NCBI GenBank assembly: GCA_902510415.1 | Contig: CABXBH010000004.1 | Coordinates: forward strand, 1-64,000 | DNA from: an uncultured Bacteroidota bacterium | Lineage (GTDB): Bacteria; Bacteroidota; Bacteroidia; Flavobacteriales; Flavobacteriaceae | DNA length: 64,000 nt | Direction: 5' to 3' | Shown here: in pieces, positions 25,070 to 33,743 of the stretch | How the letters are laid out: each line of letters begins with the position of its first letter | Position numbering within the stretch: the stretch's first letter is position 1 | Notes under the pieces: model-generated | What the model saw: the letters and a program-made list of their open reading frames with translations, nothing else | Told to the model about the DNA's origin: nothing | Databases searched by the model: none | Program-made: the position numbers and the translations under genes

Positions 25070-26437
25070 ATGAACAAACTAACAATTAACAATATAATCC
25101 TTCCATTTTTGCTTTTAGGAATATTTTTTATTCCTTTTAATTCGTGGTCTGGTATTGGTTTTTTGGGAGAGTATTACAGAGACTCTTGTTTTTTATTCTT
25201 TTCCTTTGCTTTTGTGCTATCGCTATTTAAAAGAAAGATTGAAATTCCTTTAAATAATTTGATATTCCAGTTTTTAATTTTATTTATTCTATGGGCGCTA
25301 TTGGCTACGATATTAAATGCCAACAATATTTCGGAATACTATTTTAAACAGACCTCAGGAATAGGAAGGTTTGTAAATCAGTTTGGGTCTTTGATTATTG
25401 CCGCAATTATAATCCCCTTAACATTTTATAACGGCTTTAAAAAAATTAATATTAATAAGGTTTTTCGATTAATAAGAAGAGCGATTTTAGCATCTTTAAT
25501 TATAGCTTTCATATATTCTGTAATTGAGATTTTAATTGTGAAGATGAATATGCTATACTTAAAAAAACCACTTTTAAATCTATTTGATTATTTCCCTTTT
25601 ACCGAAGCTAAAACAGATATGAGACTTCAACGAATTTCATCTGTTACTTTTGAGCCACCAGCACTAGGAACATACTTGCTGTCAATAGCAGGATGGATGT
25701 TCAGTTATATATTAACCGAAAAGAAGCTTTTGAAATATTTCCCAACACTAATAGTCCTGTTTTTAGGTTTTATGTCCGGATCAAGAGCAGCTTTTTTCGC
25801 AATTATAATTCAATTTATAGTAGCAGTATTGTTTTTTGTTAAGCATAAAAATTCAACGAATAATATTTATAAAATAGTCCTTGGTGCTTCTGTCATTTCA
25901 ATTTTAATACTAGGATATTTTAACAAACCAATTATTGAATATATAAACAAAGAAATTAATTCCTTTAAGCTTGATGATTCAACACACTCCCTTTCCAACA
26001 AGTCTAGATTTGGTATTCAACAAGCAATGTTTAGAGTTTTTAAGGAAAACCCGATTTCTGGCACAGGATATGGGCTTCAAGCATTTGAATCAAGAAAAAA
26101 ATACCCATCATGGGCAAAGAGAAATAATTGGGAATTTAGATTAAAATATCTAAACCAAAATGATAAAAGATTTCCCCCGGGATACAACATGTATCTAAGG
26201 ATTCTTAGTGAGACAGGATTAGTGGGGCTATTGTTTTTTGGACTAATTTTATTACAAATATTTTTATGGTGCTACAACAACCTAAAATCTGAAAATGCAA
26301 TTATTGCTTTTATAATTTTAATTTCAATGATAGGCTTTTCACTTAATTGGTTTAAAATGGACTCATTTAGAATTTATTTTTTTTGGCTATGCTTGGCGCT
26401 GATATGGGTTATTGAACAAAAGACAGAAAATGGATAA
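25070..26437 (+). CDS. O-antigen polymerase/ligase family membrane protein 1
   Basis: A 455-aa protein with about 10-12 membrane helices and the Wzy_C/WaaL-type large periplasmic loop (roughly residues 290-370), framed by GSRAAFFAIIIQ and NPISGTGYGLQAF. After the loop comes GYNMYLRILSETGLVGLLFF. The position where ligases carry His-Asn-x-Tyr is Tyr-Asn-Met-Tyr here. That favours a polymerase over a ligase, but the family cannot be separated safely by eye. It overlaps the next gene by 8 bp. Confidence 0.75.
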   Translation: MNKLTINNIILPFLLLGIFFIPFNSWSGIGFLGEYYRDSCFLFFSFAFVLSLFKRKIEIPLNNLIFQFLILFILWALLATILNANNISEYYFKQTSGIGRFVNQFGSLIIAAIIIPLTFYNGFKKININKVFRLIRRAILASLIIAFIYSVIEILIVKMNMLYLKKPLLNLFDYFPFTEAKTDMRLQRISSVTFEPPALGTYLLSIAGWMFSYILTEKKLLKYFPTLIVLFLGFMSGSRAAFFAIIIQFIVAVLFFVKHKNSTNNIYKIVLGASVISILILGYFNKPIIEYINKEINSFKLDDSTHSLSNKSRFGIQQAMFRVFKENPISGTGYGLQAFESRKKYPSWAKRNNWEFRLKYLNQNDKRFPPGYNMYLRILSETGLVGLLFFGLILLQIFLWCYNNLKSENAIIAFIILISMIGFSLNWFKMDSFRIYFFWLCLALIWVIEQKTENG

Positions 26438-27227
26438 AAGATTAATTATAACAATTCCGCACTATAATAATTCAGAGGGCTTGACCCGTACAATTAAATC
26501 AATTAATGAGTCCTTTGAGATTGACATCATTATCACTGATGACGGCAGCAAAAACAAGTTAAACGAAAAAGCGATTAATTCTTCTTTTAAAAATAATGGA
26601 AGAATATTTTTTAAATATTTGGACAAAAACTATGGTGTCGGTATCGCAGCTAATAAATGCTTGGAGTTTGTTAAAAAGTCCAATTATAAATATGTGGCTA
26701 GACTAGACGCTGGAGATATTTGTTACAAAAACAAATTTTCAAAACAGATTGACTTTTTAGAAAAAAACAAAAAAGTTGTGTTGGTTGGCACATGGGCTAG
26801 GGTTTTAGATCATGAAGGAAATTTAATTTTTTATATAAAACATCCAACGAATCACAATACCATCAAAAGAAACATGTATCTAAATAGCATGTTTGTAAAT
26901 CCAACAGTATTATTTAAGACTTCAGTTTTACAAACTGTTCCAGAGTACCCGGTAAAATATAAGGATGCAGCTCAAGACTATGCATTTTTTTTCAAAGTAA
27001 TTAAGCGTTTTGAATGTGCAAATATGCCTGAGGTTATGCTAGATTATATTATCGATAAAAACTCTATTTCAACCAAAAAAAGAAAACTACAAGTAAAAAA
27101 TAGAATCAATATTATAATCGAAAACTTTAAGTTTGGTGTTTATCCAATTTATGGATTACTTAGAAATCTTGTGTTGTATTTCTTTTCTAGAGGCTCAACA
27201 ACGCTGATTAAAAAAAGATTAAATTGA
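26430..27227 (+). CDS. Glycosyltransferase family 2
   Basis: A 265-aa GT-A enzyme. It opens with MDKRLIITIPHYNNSEGLTR, then IDIIITDDGSKNKLNEKA with the nucleotide-sugar-binding acidic residues, and a DxD-type site in YVARLDAGDICYKNKF. It transfers a sugar from a nucleotide donor to the growing lipid-linked unit; neither donor nor acceptor can be deduced. ATG 26430 overlaps the previous stop and fits the family start; the TTG at 26412 is less likely. The C-terminus is basic with a hydrophobic stretch, suggesting membrane association. Confidence 0.85.
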   Translation: MDKRLIITIPHYNNSEGLTRTIKSINESFEIDIIITDDGSKNKLNEKAINSSFKNNGRIFFKYLDKNYGVGIAANKCLEFVKKSNYKYVARLDAGDICYKNKFSKQIDFLEKNKKVVLVGTWARVLDHEGNLIFYIKHPTNHNTIKRNMYLNSMFVNPTVLFKTSVLQTVPEYPVKYKDAAQDYAFFFKVIKRFECANMPEVMLDYIIDKNSISTKKRKLQVKNRINIIIENFKFGVYPIYGLLRNLVLYFFSRGSTTLIKKRLN

Positions 27228-27228
27228 C

Positions 27229-28431
27229 ATGAAAAATACATTAGAAAATATATATAATTATTTAGGCTTTTTAGTGTGTCTTTCAATTCCATATATGACA
27301 CAAGCAAAGGCTTTTGCCAATGTAGGTATGATTTGCTTGTTTCTAATTCTTATTGCCATATTTGACAAACAAAAACTTTTAGAAATAATAAAAAATAGAT
27401 TTTTTAAATTATTTTCAATATTTCTGTTATTTATAACCCTATTTACACTTTTTAATTTCACATTTTTTGTTGATTTTTCTGAAACCAGAAAAATAGCACA
27501 AATCATTCTCTTAATAACCTTGTTTTTGTTTGCCGATGATAAGCGTTTTTTGATATATGGATTTATATTTGGGGTCTTTATAAGCAGTCTTATATCTGGA
27601 ATAAACATCATAAATTATTATTTAAACTCCTTTGAGCTTTTAATGTTAAAAACTTCAGTTGAAGACTTATTTGTCACCCAGAGACTATACCTTGGATTTT
27701 TCATAATAATTTCAGTAATATTGCTGGGCCATATTTATCAAACCAGCATAAACAAAATTCAAAAGCATTCAAGCCTGCTGTTAATTTTTTATTTTATTTT
27801 CATGCTGTTTCTAATTTCATCAAGAAGCGCTTTAATAATTGCAGCTGTGGTTTTTATAACCACAATTATTTATCAATTTAAACCTCTACATAGTTTGCTA
27901 TTGCTGATTGGGATTGGTTTAATTTTTTCTACAATTATTTTTACAAACAAAAATTTATCCAGCAGATTTTTATATTCTGAAGACTCAGTTAGATCTTCTT
28001 TTTTTGATAAGATTAAAACACATGAGCCTAGATATGATATTTGGAAATTTTCAACTCAAATCTTTAAAGATGAAAAGCCGTATTTTTTTGGTATTGGAAC
28101 ATTTAGAACTCAGGAATTATTAGTTTCTAAATATCAATTAATGCCAATTGAAAAAAGAAAGAATTGGTTTATCGAAAGAAATTTTAACACTCATAACCAG
28201 TACATTGATATTGTTTTATCATACGGAATTATCGGGCTTTTAATCTTTATGATATTCATAAAAGAACTTATCACATTTTTCTATAAGAACATTTATTCCT
28301 TAAACTTGGTGCTAAGTTTAATTTTATTTTTATTTATTGAAAACTTATTTCATAGACAACTTGGCTCATTCATTTTTGCTCTAACTTTAGTTTTAGCATT
28401 ATCCATAATTAATTCAAAAAAACCCACTTAA
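27229..28431 (+). CDS. O-antigen ligase/polymerase family membrane protein 2
   Basis: A 400-aa polytopic protein with the Wzy/WaaL pattern: SSRSALIIAAVVFI mid-protein, a loop with EPRYDIWKFSTQIFKD and FGIGTFRTQELL, then NTHNQYIDIVLSYGIIGLL (about residues 317-335). This includes the His-Asn-x-Tyr segment typical of WaaL-type ligases. It is the second such gene in the locus. I infer that one polymerises repeat units and this one may ligate them to lipid A-core. Its stop shares a base with the next ATG. Confidence 0.75.
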   Translation: MKNTLENIYNYLGFLVCLSIPYMTQAKAFANVGMICLFLILIAIFDKQKLLEIIKNRFFKLFSIFLLFITLFTLFNFTFFVDFSETRKIAQIILLITLFLFADDKRFLIYGFIFGVFISSLISGINIINYYLNSFELLMLKTSVEDLFVTQRLYLGFFIIISVILLGHIYQTSINKIQKHSSLLLIFYFIFMLFLISSRSALIIAAVVFITTIIYQFKPLHSLLLLIGIGLIFSTIIFTNKNLSSRFLYSEDSVRSSFFDKIKTHEPRYDIWKFSTQIFKDEKPYFFGIGTFRTQELLVSKYQLMPIEKRKNWFIERNFNTHNQYIDIVLSYGIIGLLIFMIFIKELITFFYKNIYSLNLVLSLILFLFIENLFHRQLGSFIFALTLVLALSIINSKKPT

Positions 28432-29513
28432 TGAAAAAAATATTGGTTGTTGATTGGCTTGATAAGTATGGAGGAGCAGAAAGAGTTTTAACTGTTTTAA
28501 ACAAACAATTTGACTTTGATCAATGCTTTACATTGGTTAATGCAATGTCAAAGCAGGATTTAAAAAAAGTTTTCTCAAATAAAAAAATTCAAATTGTTGA
28601 ATCTAAACTAAGATTCCTAAAGTCTAGCTTTAGATATTTATTTTTTTTATTCCCTTTGCTTATTTCAAGATTTAAGCCAGATAAAAAAGTAAAGCTAATT
28701 ATCTCTTCCTCATTTTCTGTTGCGAAAGGCTTTAAAAAGAAAGCACATCAATTGCATATTTGTTATTATCAAGCCCGAAATCAAAGATACATTTGGGATA
28801 AAGAGGATATTTATTTTTCATCATGGCAAAAATTTGTTCTAGCTCCGCTTTTATATGTGTTGCGCAGCATAGATATCAGACACTCAAAAAGACCTGATTA
28901 TATGATTGCAAATTCTTTTTTTATAAAAAATTGGATTAAAGAAACTTATAATATTGATTCAACGGTCATTTACCCGCCTGTTGATACGGAGCTATTTAAG
29001 TTAGAAAAAAATAAAGAAGACTATTTCATCACAACAGCAAGGCTGGAGCCTTATAAACGAGTGGACTTACTAGTTAATGCTTTCAATAAGACTCAAGAGA
29101 CGCTATATGTAGTTGGTGATGGATCTATGAAAAAAAGATTAAGAAAAATTGCGAATCAAAACATAAGGTTTTTTGACTTTCTTGAGCCGAAACAAGTGAT
29201 GCAATTGGTTGGCAAGGCAAAAGCATTTGTTCATGCAGGTATCGAGGATTTTGGGATTGCGCCTGTTGAGGCTCAATCTTGTGGAACTCCAGTTATTGGT
29301 TATAACATGGGAGGGCTTTCAGAAACTGTAATTGACAATAAAACAGGAATATTATTTAACGAACAATCAATAAACGCAATTTTAAATGCAATAAAACGTT
29401 TTAAAATAACTGAATTTGATTATACTTATATAAGCAGGCATGCAAGTAAATTCTCAGAAGAGAATTTTGCCAAGAATATACAGGATTTTATAGATTCTAA
29501 AATAAAAGAATAA
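28431..29513 (+). CDS. Glycosyltransferase family 4
   Basis: A 360-aa GT-B enzyme. The N-terminal motif DWLDKYGGAERVL is the acceptor-side glycine-rich loop. C-terminal donor-site blocks are TTARLEPYKRVDLLVNAFNK, VVGDGSMKKRLRKIA and the EX7E region AGIEDFGIAPVEAQSCGTPV. This is a retaining transferase, often for mannose- or fucose-type donors, but the specificity is not readable. It starts at the ATG overlapping the preceding TAA and is followed after 8 bp by the initiating transferase. Confidence 0.88.
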   Translation: MKKILVVDWLDKYGGAERVLTVLNKQFDFDQCFTLVNAMSKQDLKKVFSNKKIQIVESKLRFLKSSFRYLFFLFPLLISRFKPDKKVKLIISSSFSVAKGFKKKAHQLHICYYQARNQRYIWDKEDIYFSSWQKFVLAPLLYVLRSIDIRHSKRPDYMIANSFFIKNWIKETYNIDSTVIYPPVDTELFKLEKNKEDYFITTARLEPYKRVDLLVNAFNKTQETLYVVGDGSMKKRLRKIANQNIRFFDFLEPKQVMQLVGKAKAFVHAGIEDFGIAPVEAQSCGTPVIGYNMGGLSETVIDNKTGILFNEQSINAILNAIKRFKITEFDYTYISRHASKFSEENFAKNIQDFIDSKIKE

Positions 29514-29521
29514 AATGCCAA

Positions 29522-30880
29522 ATGGTTAAAAAGTACGCAGGAAGGTATTCAAAATTTTTAAGACCAATTTCTATAGTTTTTGATTTATTGGTAGTTAGCT
29601 CTTTCGTTTATTTGTTTTTAGACAGAAGCCTGCTTAAGCCTATTCCTGTCTTAGTTTTTTCTACGCTATGGATCATTTCAGCAATGATAACCAATTTTTA
29701 TGAGGTCTACAGGTTTACTAAGTTGATTAGAATTCTCTACTATATTTTTTATCAATTATTGCTATTCTCTATTGCTGTTTTTGCTTTTTTTGGAGTCGTT
29801 GAAAACCCAAATCCTGGTTTATTTCAGACTTTATTTTTTCTCTTCTATACATTTTTATTAACATCATTGTTTAAGCTCACCTTGTTCTATGCACTACAAA
29901 GTTATAGGCTAGGTTTTGGGGGTAATTTTAGGAAGACCATCATTATAGGGAACAACGAATCTGTTTCAGAGCTAAAAGAGTTTTTTATTAATCAAAAGGA
30001 GCTAGGTTATGAAAATCGAAAGACATTCAAGTTTAATAATGCATCAGAGTTAAATCTTGAGGAATGTTTTGATTTTATAGTATCAAGAAATATTGATGAA
30101 GTTTATTGTTCTGCTAACGAATTAGATGAAAATCAAATCAACCTTCTCATTGAATTTTGTGAAAATAACTTTAAAATATTAAAATTTATTTCCAAAAGGG
30201 GAGGGTTATTATCAAAAAAATTAAAAACGGATACCTACGGCCTTTCTACAGTTCAATCTTTGAGAGAGATGCCGCTTTCCAATGATTTTAATACTTTTTT
30301 AAAACGCGTATTTGATATTACCTTTTCATTACTAATAATAATACTTTTTCTTTCATGGATTACCCCAATTATTGCACTTTTAATTAAAATTGAGAGCCGT
30401 GGCCCAGTTTTTTTTAAACAGACAAGAAATGGCATTAAATTCAGGGAATTTACATGTTATAAATTCAGGTCAATGATTGAAAATACTGACGCAGATATTC
30501 AACAAGCCACAAAAAACGATGAGAGGGTGACTGCTATTGGAAAAATATTAAGGAAAACAAGTCTTGATGAACTCCCTCAGTTTTTTAATGTGCTGATTGG
30601 CAACATGTCTGTGGTAGGCCCTAGACCTCACATGATTAAAGAAAACGAAAGATACTCTAAGTCTGTAAACAAGTTTATGGTCCGTCATTTTGTAAAGCCT
30701 GGCATAACTGGTTTAGCGCAGGTAAAAGGTTTTAGAGGAGAAATTGAACAAGACGAGGATATAATTAATAGGGTAAAGTACGATATTTATTATTTAGAAA
30801 ACTGGTCTTTAATCTTGGATTTAAATATTGTATTTTTGACATCAATTAATTTTTTAACAGGTCAAAAAAAGGCATACTAA
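29522..30880 (+). CDS. Undecaprenyl-phosphate sugar phosphotransferase (WbaP/WcaJ type)
   Basis: Initiating enzyme that places the first sugar-1-phosphate on undecaprenyl phosphate. The N-terminal part has four hydrophobic helices and a CoA-binding-like module. The C-terminal bacterial sugar transferase domain starts near residue 258 (FLKRVFDITFSLLIIILFL) and contains GPVFFKQTRNG, CYKFRSM, the catalytic region LRKTSLDELPQFFNVL and MSVVGPRPHM. At 452 aa it has the usual length. It is the last gene of the polysaccharide run before purD. Confidence 0.92.
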   Translation: MVKKYAGRYSKFLRPISIVFDLLVVSSFVYLFLDRSLLKPIPVLVFSTLWIISAMITNFYEVYRFTKLIRILYYIFYQLLLFSIAVFAFFGVVENPNPGLFQTLFFLFYTFLLTSLFKLTLFYALQSYRLGFGGNFRKTIIIGNNESVSELKEFFINQKELGYENRKTFKFNNASELNLEECFDFIVSRNIDEVYCSANELDENQINLLIEFCENNFKILKFISKRGGLLSKKLKTDTYGLSTVQSLREMPLSNDFNTFLKRVFDITFSLLIIILFLSWITPIIALLIKIESRGPVFFKQTRNGIKFREFTCYKFRSMIENTDADIQQATKNDERVTAIGKILRKTSLDELPQFFNVLIGNMSVVGPRPHMIKENERYSKSVNKFMVRHFVKPGITGLAQVKGFRGEIEQDEDIINRVKYDIYYLENWSLILDLNIVFLTSINFLTGQKKAY

Positions 30881-30893
30881 ATTTTAAATTTTA

Positions 30894-32165
30894 ATGAATG
30901 TATTAATATTAGGCTCAGGTGGCAGAGAGCATGCTTTCGCTTATAAAATTAAACAAAGTACTTTGTGTAAAAATTTATATGTTGCTCCTGGAAATTCGGG
31001 AACAAGGGAAATAGCTACTAACTTACAATTTCAGGTTAACCAATTTGAAGATATTGTAGAAGCTATTAAAAAGTTTGAGATTAAAATGGTTATAATTGGA
31101 CCTGAGGTTCCTCTCGTAAATGGCTTAAGTGATTATATCAGCGCAAATGATGAGATCAAAGAGACTATTGTAATAGGTCCAAACAAGCATGCATCTCAGC
31201 TTGAAGGAAGCAAAGATTTTGCAAAAGAGTTTTTAAATAGACACAATATTCCAACAGCATCTCACAAAACTTTCACCGCTGAAAACATAAAAGATGCATT
31301 TTCATATATAGACTCAATGATTCCTCCTTATGTTTTAAAAGCAGATGGCTTAGCAGCAGGGAAGGGTGTATTAATTATTGACAATCCTAACGAAGCAAAA
31401 AATGAATTGACAGAAATGTTATTAAATTCAAAATTTGGGGATGCCAGCAAAAGTGTCGTAGTCGAAGAGTTTTTGGATGGAATTGAATTAAGTTGTTTCG
31501 TTTTAACAGATGGCAAAAATTATAAATTATTACCAAGTGCAAAAGATTATAAAAGGATTGGTGAAGGTGATACAGGCTTAAACACAGGAGGCATGGGAGC
31601 AATTTCTCCTCCCCCATTCTTAACAAAAGATTTTATGCGAAAGGTTGAAAAAAAAATAATTCAACCAACTATAGACGGCTTAATGAAAGACAAAATAACC
31701 TATAAAGGATTTATATTTTTCGGACTTATAAAAGTAAAAGAAGAGCCATATGTGATTGAATATAATGTGAGAATGGGTGACCCAGAATCAGAGGCCGTTT
31801 TACCCAGAATTAAATCTGATTTATTAGAGCTTTTATATTCAGTAAGCAAAGGTCAGCTAAATCATCAGGAAGTTATCATCGACAATAAAGAATCAGCTAC
31901 CGTTTTTTTGGTGTCAGGAGGCTACCCTGAGCAATATGAAAAAAACAAAGAAATATTTGGTTTAGACAAAGTTTCAGGCTCTATAGTTTTTCATGCTGGA
32001 GCTAAGTATGAAGAGGGCAAGGTGAAGACAAACGGCGGAAGGGTAATTGCTATAACTTCAATGGGAGCCACAGTAAAAGAAGCTTTGGACAAGTCCTACA
32101 ATTCTATTAAAAATATTAGTTTTGAAAAAATGAACTATCGGGGAGATATTGGATTTGATCTATAA
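30894..32165 (+). CDS. purD: Phosphoribosylamine--glycine ligase
   Basis: Second step of de novo purine synthesis: ATP-dependent joining of 5-phosphoribosylamine and glycine. It opens MNVLILGSGGREHAFAYKI. The ATP-grasp core has VLKADGLAAGKGVLI, VVVEEFLDGIELSCFVLTDG, GLNTGGMGAISPPPFL and YNVRMGDPESEAVLPRI. 423 aa is normal. It follows the polysaccharide locus by 13 bp, possibly read from the same transcript, although its function is unrelated. Confidence 0.97.
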   Translation: MNVLILGSGGREHAFAYKIKQSTLCKNLYVAPGNSGTREIATNLQFQVNQFEDIVEAIKKFEIKMVIIGPEVPLVNGLSDYISANDEIKETIVIGPNKHASQLEGSKDFAKEFLNRHNIPTASHKTFTAENIKDAFSYIDSMIPPYVLKADGLAAGKGVLIIDNPNEAKNELTEMLLNSKFGDASKSVVVEEFLDGIELSCFVLTDGKNYKLLPSAKDYKRIGEGDTGLNTGGMGAISPPPFLTKDFMRKVEKKIIQPTIDGLMKDKITYKGFIFFGLIKVKEEPYVIEYNVRMGDPESEAVLPRIKSDLLELLYSVSKGQLNHQEVIIDNKESATVFLVSGGYPEQYEKNKEIFGLDKVSGSIVFHAGAKYEEGKVKTNGGRVIAITSMGATVKEALDKSYNSIKNISFEKMNYRGDIGFDL

Positions 32166-32387
32166 ATAATCGTGAGCTGTAATTGTCTTGTCTTCTTCAT
32201 TATTATCATCAAATTTTTTTAGTTGAATCATCCAGTAACAAAAAGCAGTGGAGCCAATGGCTAAAAATATCCAGACCATTATATTGGATAACCACCAATT
32301 ATAATCACCAATTTCTCTTAATGCATCAAATGGAATAAAAAAATAGTTAACAAAAAGATTTTCAATGGCATAAAAGATGTCTTTCAT
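32160..32387 (-). CDS. Small membrane protein (probable DUF6341)
   Basis: A 75-aa protein with a single strong hydrophobic segment (IMVWIFLAIGSTAFCYWMI, residues about 36-54), an aromatic-rich N-terminus and an acidic C-terminal tail. From memory this resembles the flavobacterial DUF6341 family found next to purD and a DUF6427 gene; function unknown. Its end overlaps purD's stop by 6 bp. Confidence 0.65.
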   Translation of the reverse strand: MKDIFYAIENLFVNYFFIPFDALREIGDYNWWLSNIMVWIFLAIGSTAFCYWMIQLKKFDDNNEEDKTITAHDYL

Positions 32388-32410
32388 TATATATATAATT
32401 ATTTACTTTG

Positions 32411-32418
32411 CAAATATA
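32411..32418 (-). promoter_or_regulatory. -7 promoter box for the small membrane protein gene
   Basis: The minus strand reads TATATTTG, matching TAnnTTTG, ending 24 nt before the ATG at 32387. It occupies the 42-bp divergent gap shared with the next gene. Confidence 0.45.
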
Positions 32419-32429
32419 CTAATCTTTAT

Positions 32430-33323
32430 ATGATAATAAGGTTTTTTAAAATTACAAAATTACCTCAAGTGATTACAGCTTCTATTGTGTCGCTAACAAT
32501 CATGCTTGTTCTTAAAAACGGACATACTTCATTTAATGACTTTATTTCTTTAACCGCTTTAATTTCAGCCTTTCTTTTATCACTCTTTATTATTTCAAAA
32601 AATTCAATTTTAAAAAACAATCAATTCACCACTCTAGGTTTAATTCTTTTCAGCGGAGCATATTTTAGAATGCCAACAGATATTAATATTGATATTTCAT
32701 ATATATTTTTATTGCTATCTATAAGGAGGATATATAGCTTAAAATCTAATAAAAATATAAGTAAAAAATTATTTGATGTAGGTTTTTGGTTAGCAATTTC
32801 ATGCTTTTTTAACCCTTATAATATTTTCTTTTTAATAACTGTTGTTTTAGGAATTTATTTTTTTTATAAAATTAATCTTAAAATTATATTAAAGTCAATA
32901 TGCGGCTTTTTAGTAGCAACTCTATTGCTTTTATTTTACACAAGCTATACTTCATTACAAACATTAAACGGAGATTTTATAATTAACTATTTAGATTTAT
33001 CTATTATAGCCTTGAACGCTGACAAAGCATCAATGAATAATGATTATTTTCATTGGTCTTTTGCAGTTTCATCCTGTATTCTATTTATATTTTATTCTTT
33101 TAAGTATTTTGGAAAAAATCTTTCAGAAAGAATAAAAAATCTTTTCCTTCTAATGTTTTTCTTAAATTCTTTGATTTTGGTTTTATTAATTAATGAGTAT
33201 TCGATTTTCTTATTCTTCCCTTTTCTGGTAACTTTGATAAAAATAATTTCTGAATTAAAGATGAACTTGTTTATTGAAATGACCATTTTAACAATTATTT
33301 TAATTAACTCCTATCCTTTTTAG
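32430..33323 (+). CDS. Polytopic membrane protein (probable DUF6427)
   Basis: A 297-aa, very hydrophobic protein with about eight predicted membrane segments and few charged residues outside short loops (RRIYSLKSNKNISKK; KYFGKNLSERIKN). It resembles the flavobacterial DUF6427 family by size, topology and genomic position (divergent from a DUF6341-like gene beside purD); the family label is from memory. Function unknown. The ATG at 32430 gives MIIRFFKITKLPQVITASIV. Confidence 0.65.
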   Translation: MIIRFFKITKLPQVITASIVSLTIMLVLKNGHTSFNDFISLTALISAFLLSLFIISKNSILKNNQFTTLGLILFSGAYFRMPTDINIDISYIFLLLSIRRIYSLKSNKNISKKLFDVGFWLAISCFFNPYNIFFLITVVLGIYFFYKINLKIILKSICGFLVATLLLLFYTSYTSLQTLNGDFIINYLDLSIIALNADKASMNNDYFHWSFAVSSCILFIFYSFKYFGKNLSERIKNLFLLMFFLNSLILVLLINEYSIFLFFPFLVTLIKIISELKMNLFIEMTILTIILINSYPF

Positions 33324-33341
33324 AAACTCAAAAAATATAAT

Positions 33342-33728
33342 ATGAAAGTAGAAGTATCAAATGGTGAATTGCTAGATAAATTATCAATACTAGAATTAAA
33401 AATGTCAAATATCAGTGATCAAAAAAAACTAGTTAATATTAAAAAAGAACATAACGAACTAGACCCTTTAGCTAAAGAATTGTTTAATAAGTACGGCTTA
33501 GACCTAGAAACTCTTTATAATAATTTATGCTCTATTAATAGTCAATTATGGGTAATTGAAGATGATATTAGAGAGTGTGAAAGAAATAAGAATTTTGGAG
33601 ACCAATTTGTTCAATTAGCTAGAGCCGTGTATGTTACAAATGATAAAAGAAGTGATATAAAAAAATCGATTAATTTGTTAACTGACTCAGGCTTTGTAGA
33701 GGAAAAGTCTTACGAAGATTATCAATAA
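33342..33728 (+). CDS. DUF6165-like cytoplasmic protein
   Basis: A 128-aa soluble, helical protein. It opens MKVEVSNGELLDKLSILELK and contains CSINSQLWVIEDDIRECERN and a conserved-looking ARAVYVTNDKRSDIKKSIN segment. I recall this pattern as DUF6165, often near lipopolysaccharide-core genes; the GT9 gene following 15 bp later supports that context. No enzymatic motif is visible. Confidence 0.65.
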   Translation: MKVEVSNGELLDKLSILELKMSNISDQKKLVNIKKEHNELDPLAKELFNKYGLDLETLYNNLCSINSQLWVIEDDIRECERNKNFGDQFVQLARAVYVTNDKRSDIKKSINLLTDSGFVEEKSYEDYQ

Positions 33729-33743
33729 ATATTATAGTTTATT

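Noticed and set aside
29515-29529. Mini-ORF ATGCCAAATGGTTAA before the sugar transferase
   Set aside because: Only four codons and explained by chance in the 8-bp intergenic gap overlapping the real ATG.
21908-30880. Biosynthetic or defence island in the polysaccharide region
   Set aside because: Every gene fits a glycan assembly role; no nuclease, NRPS/PKS, toxin or defence signature is present.
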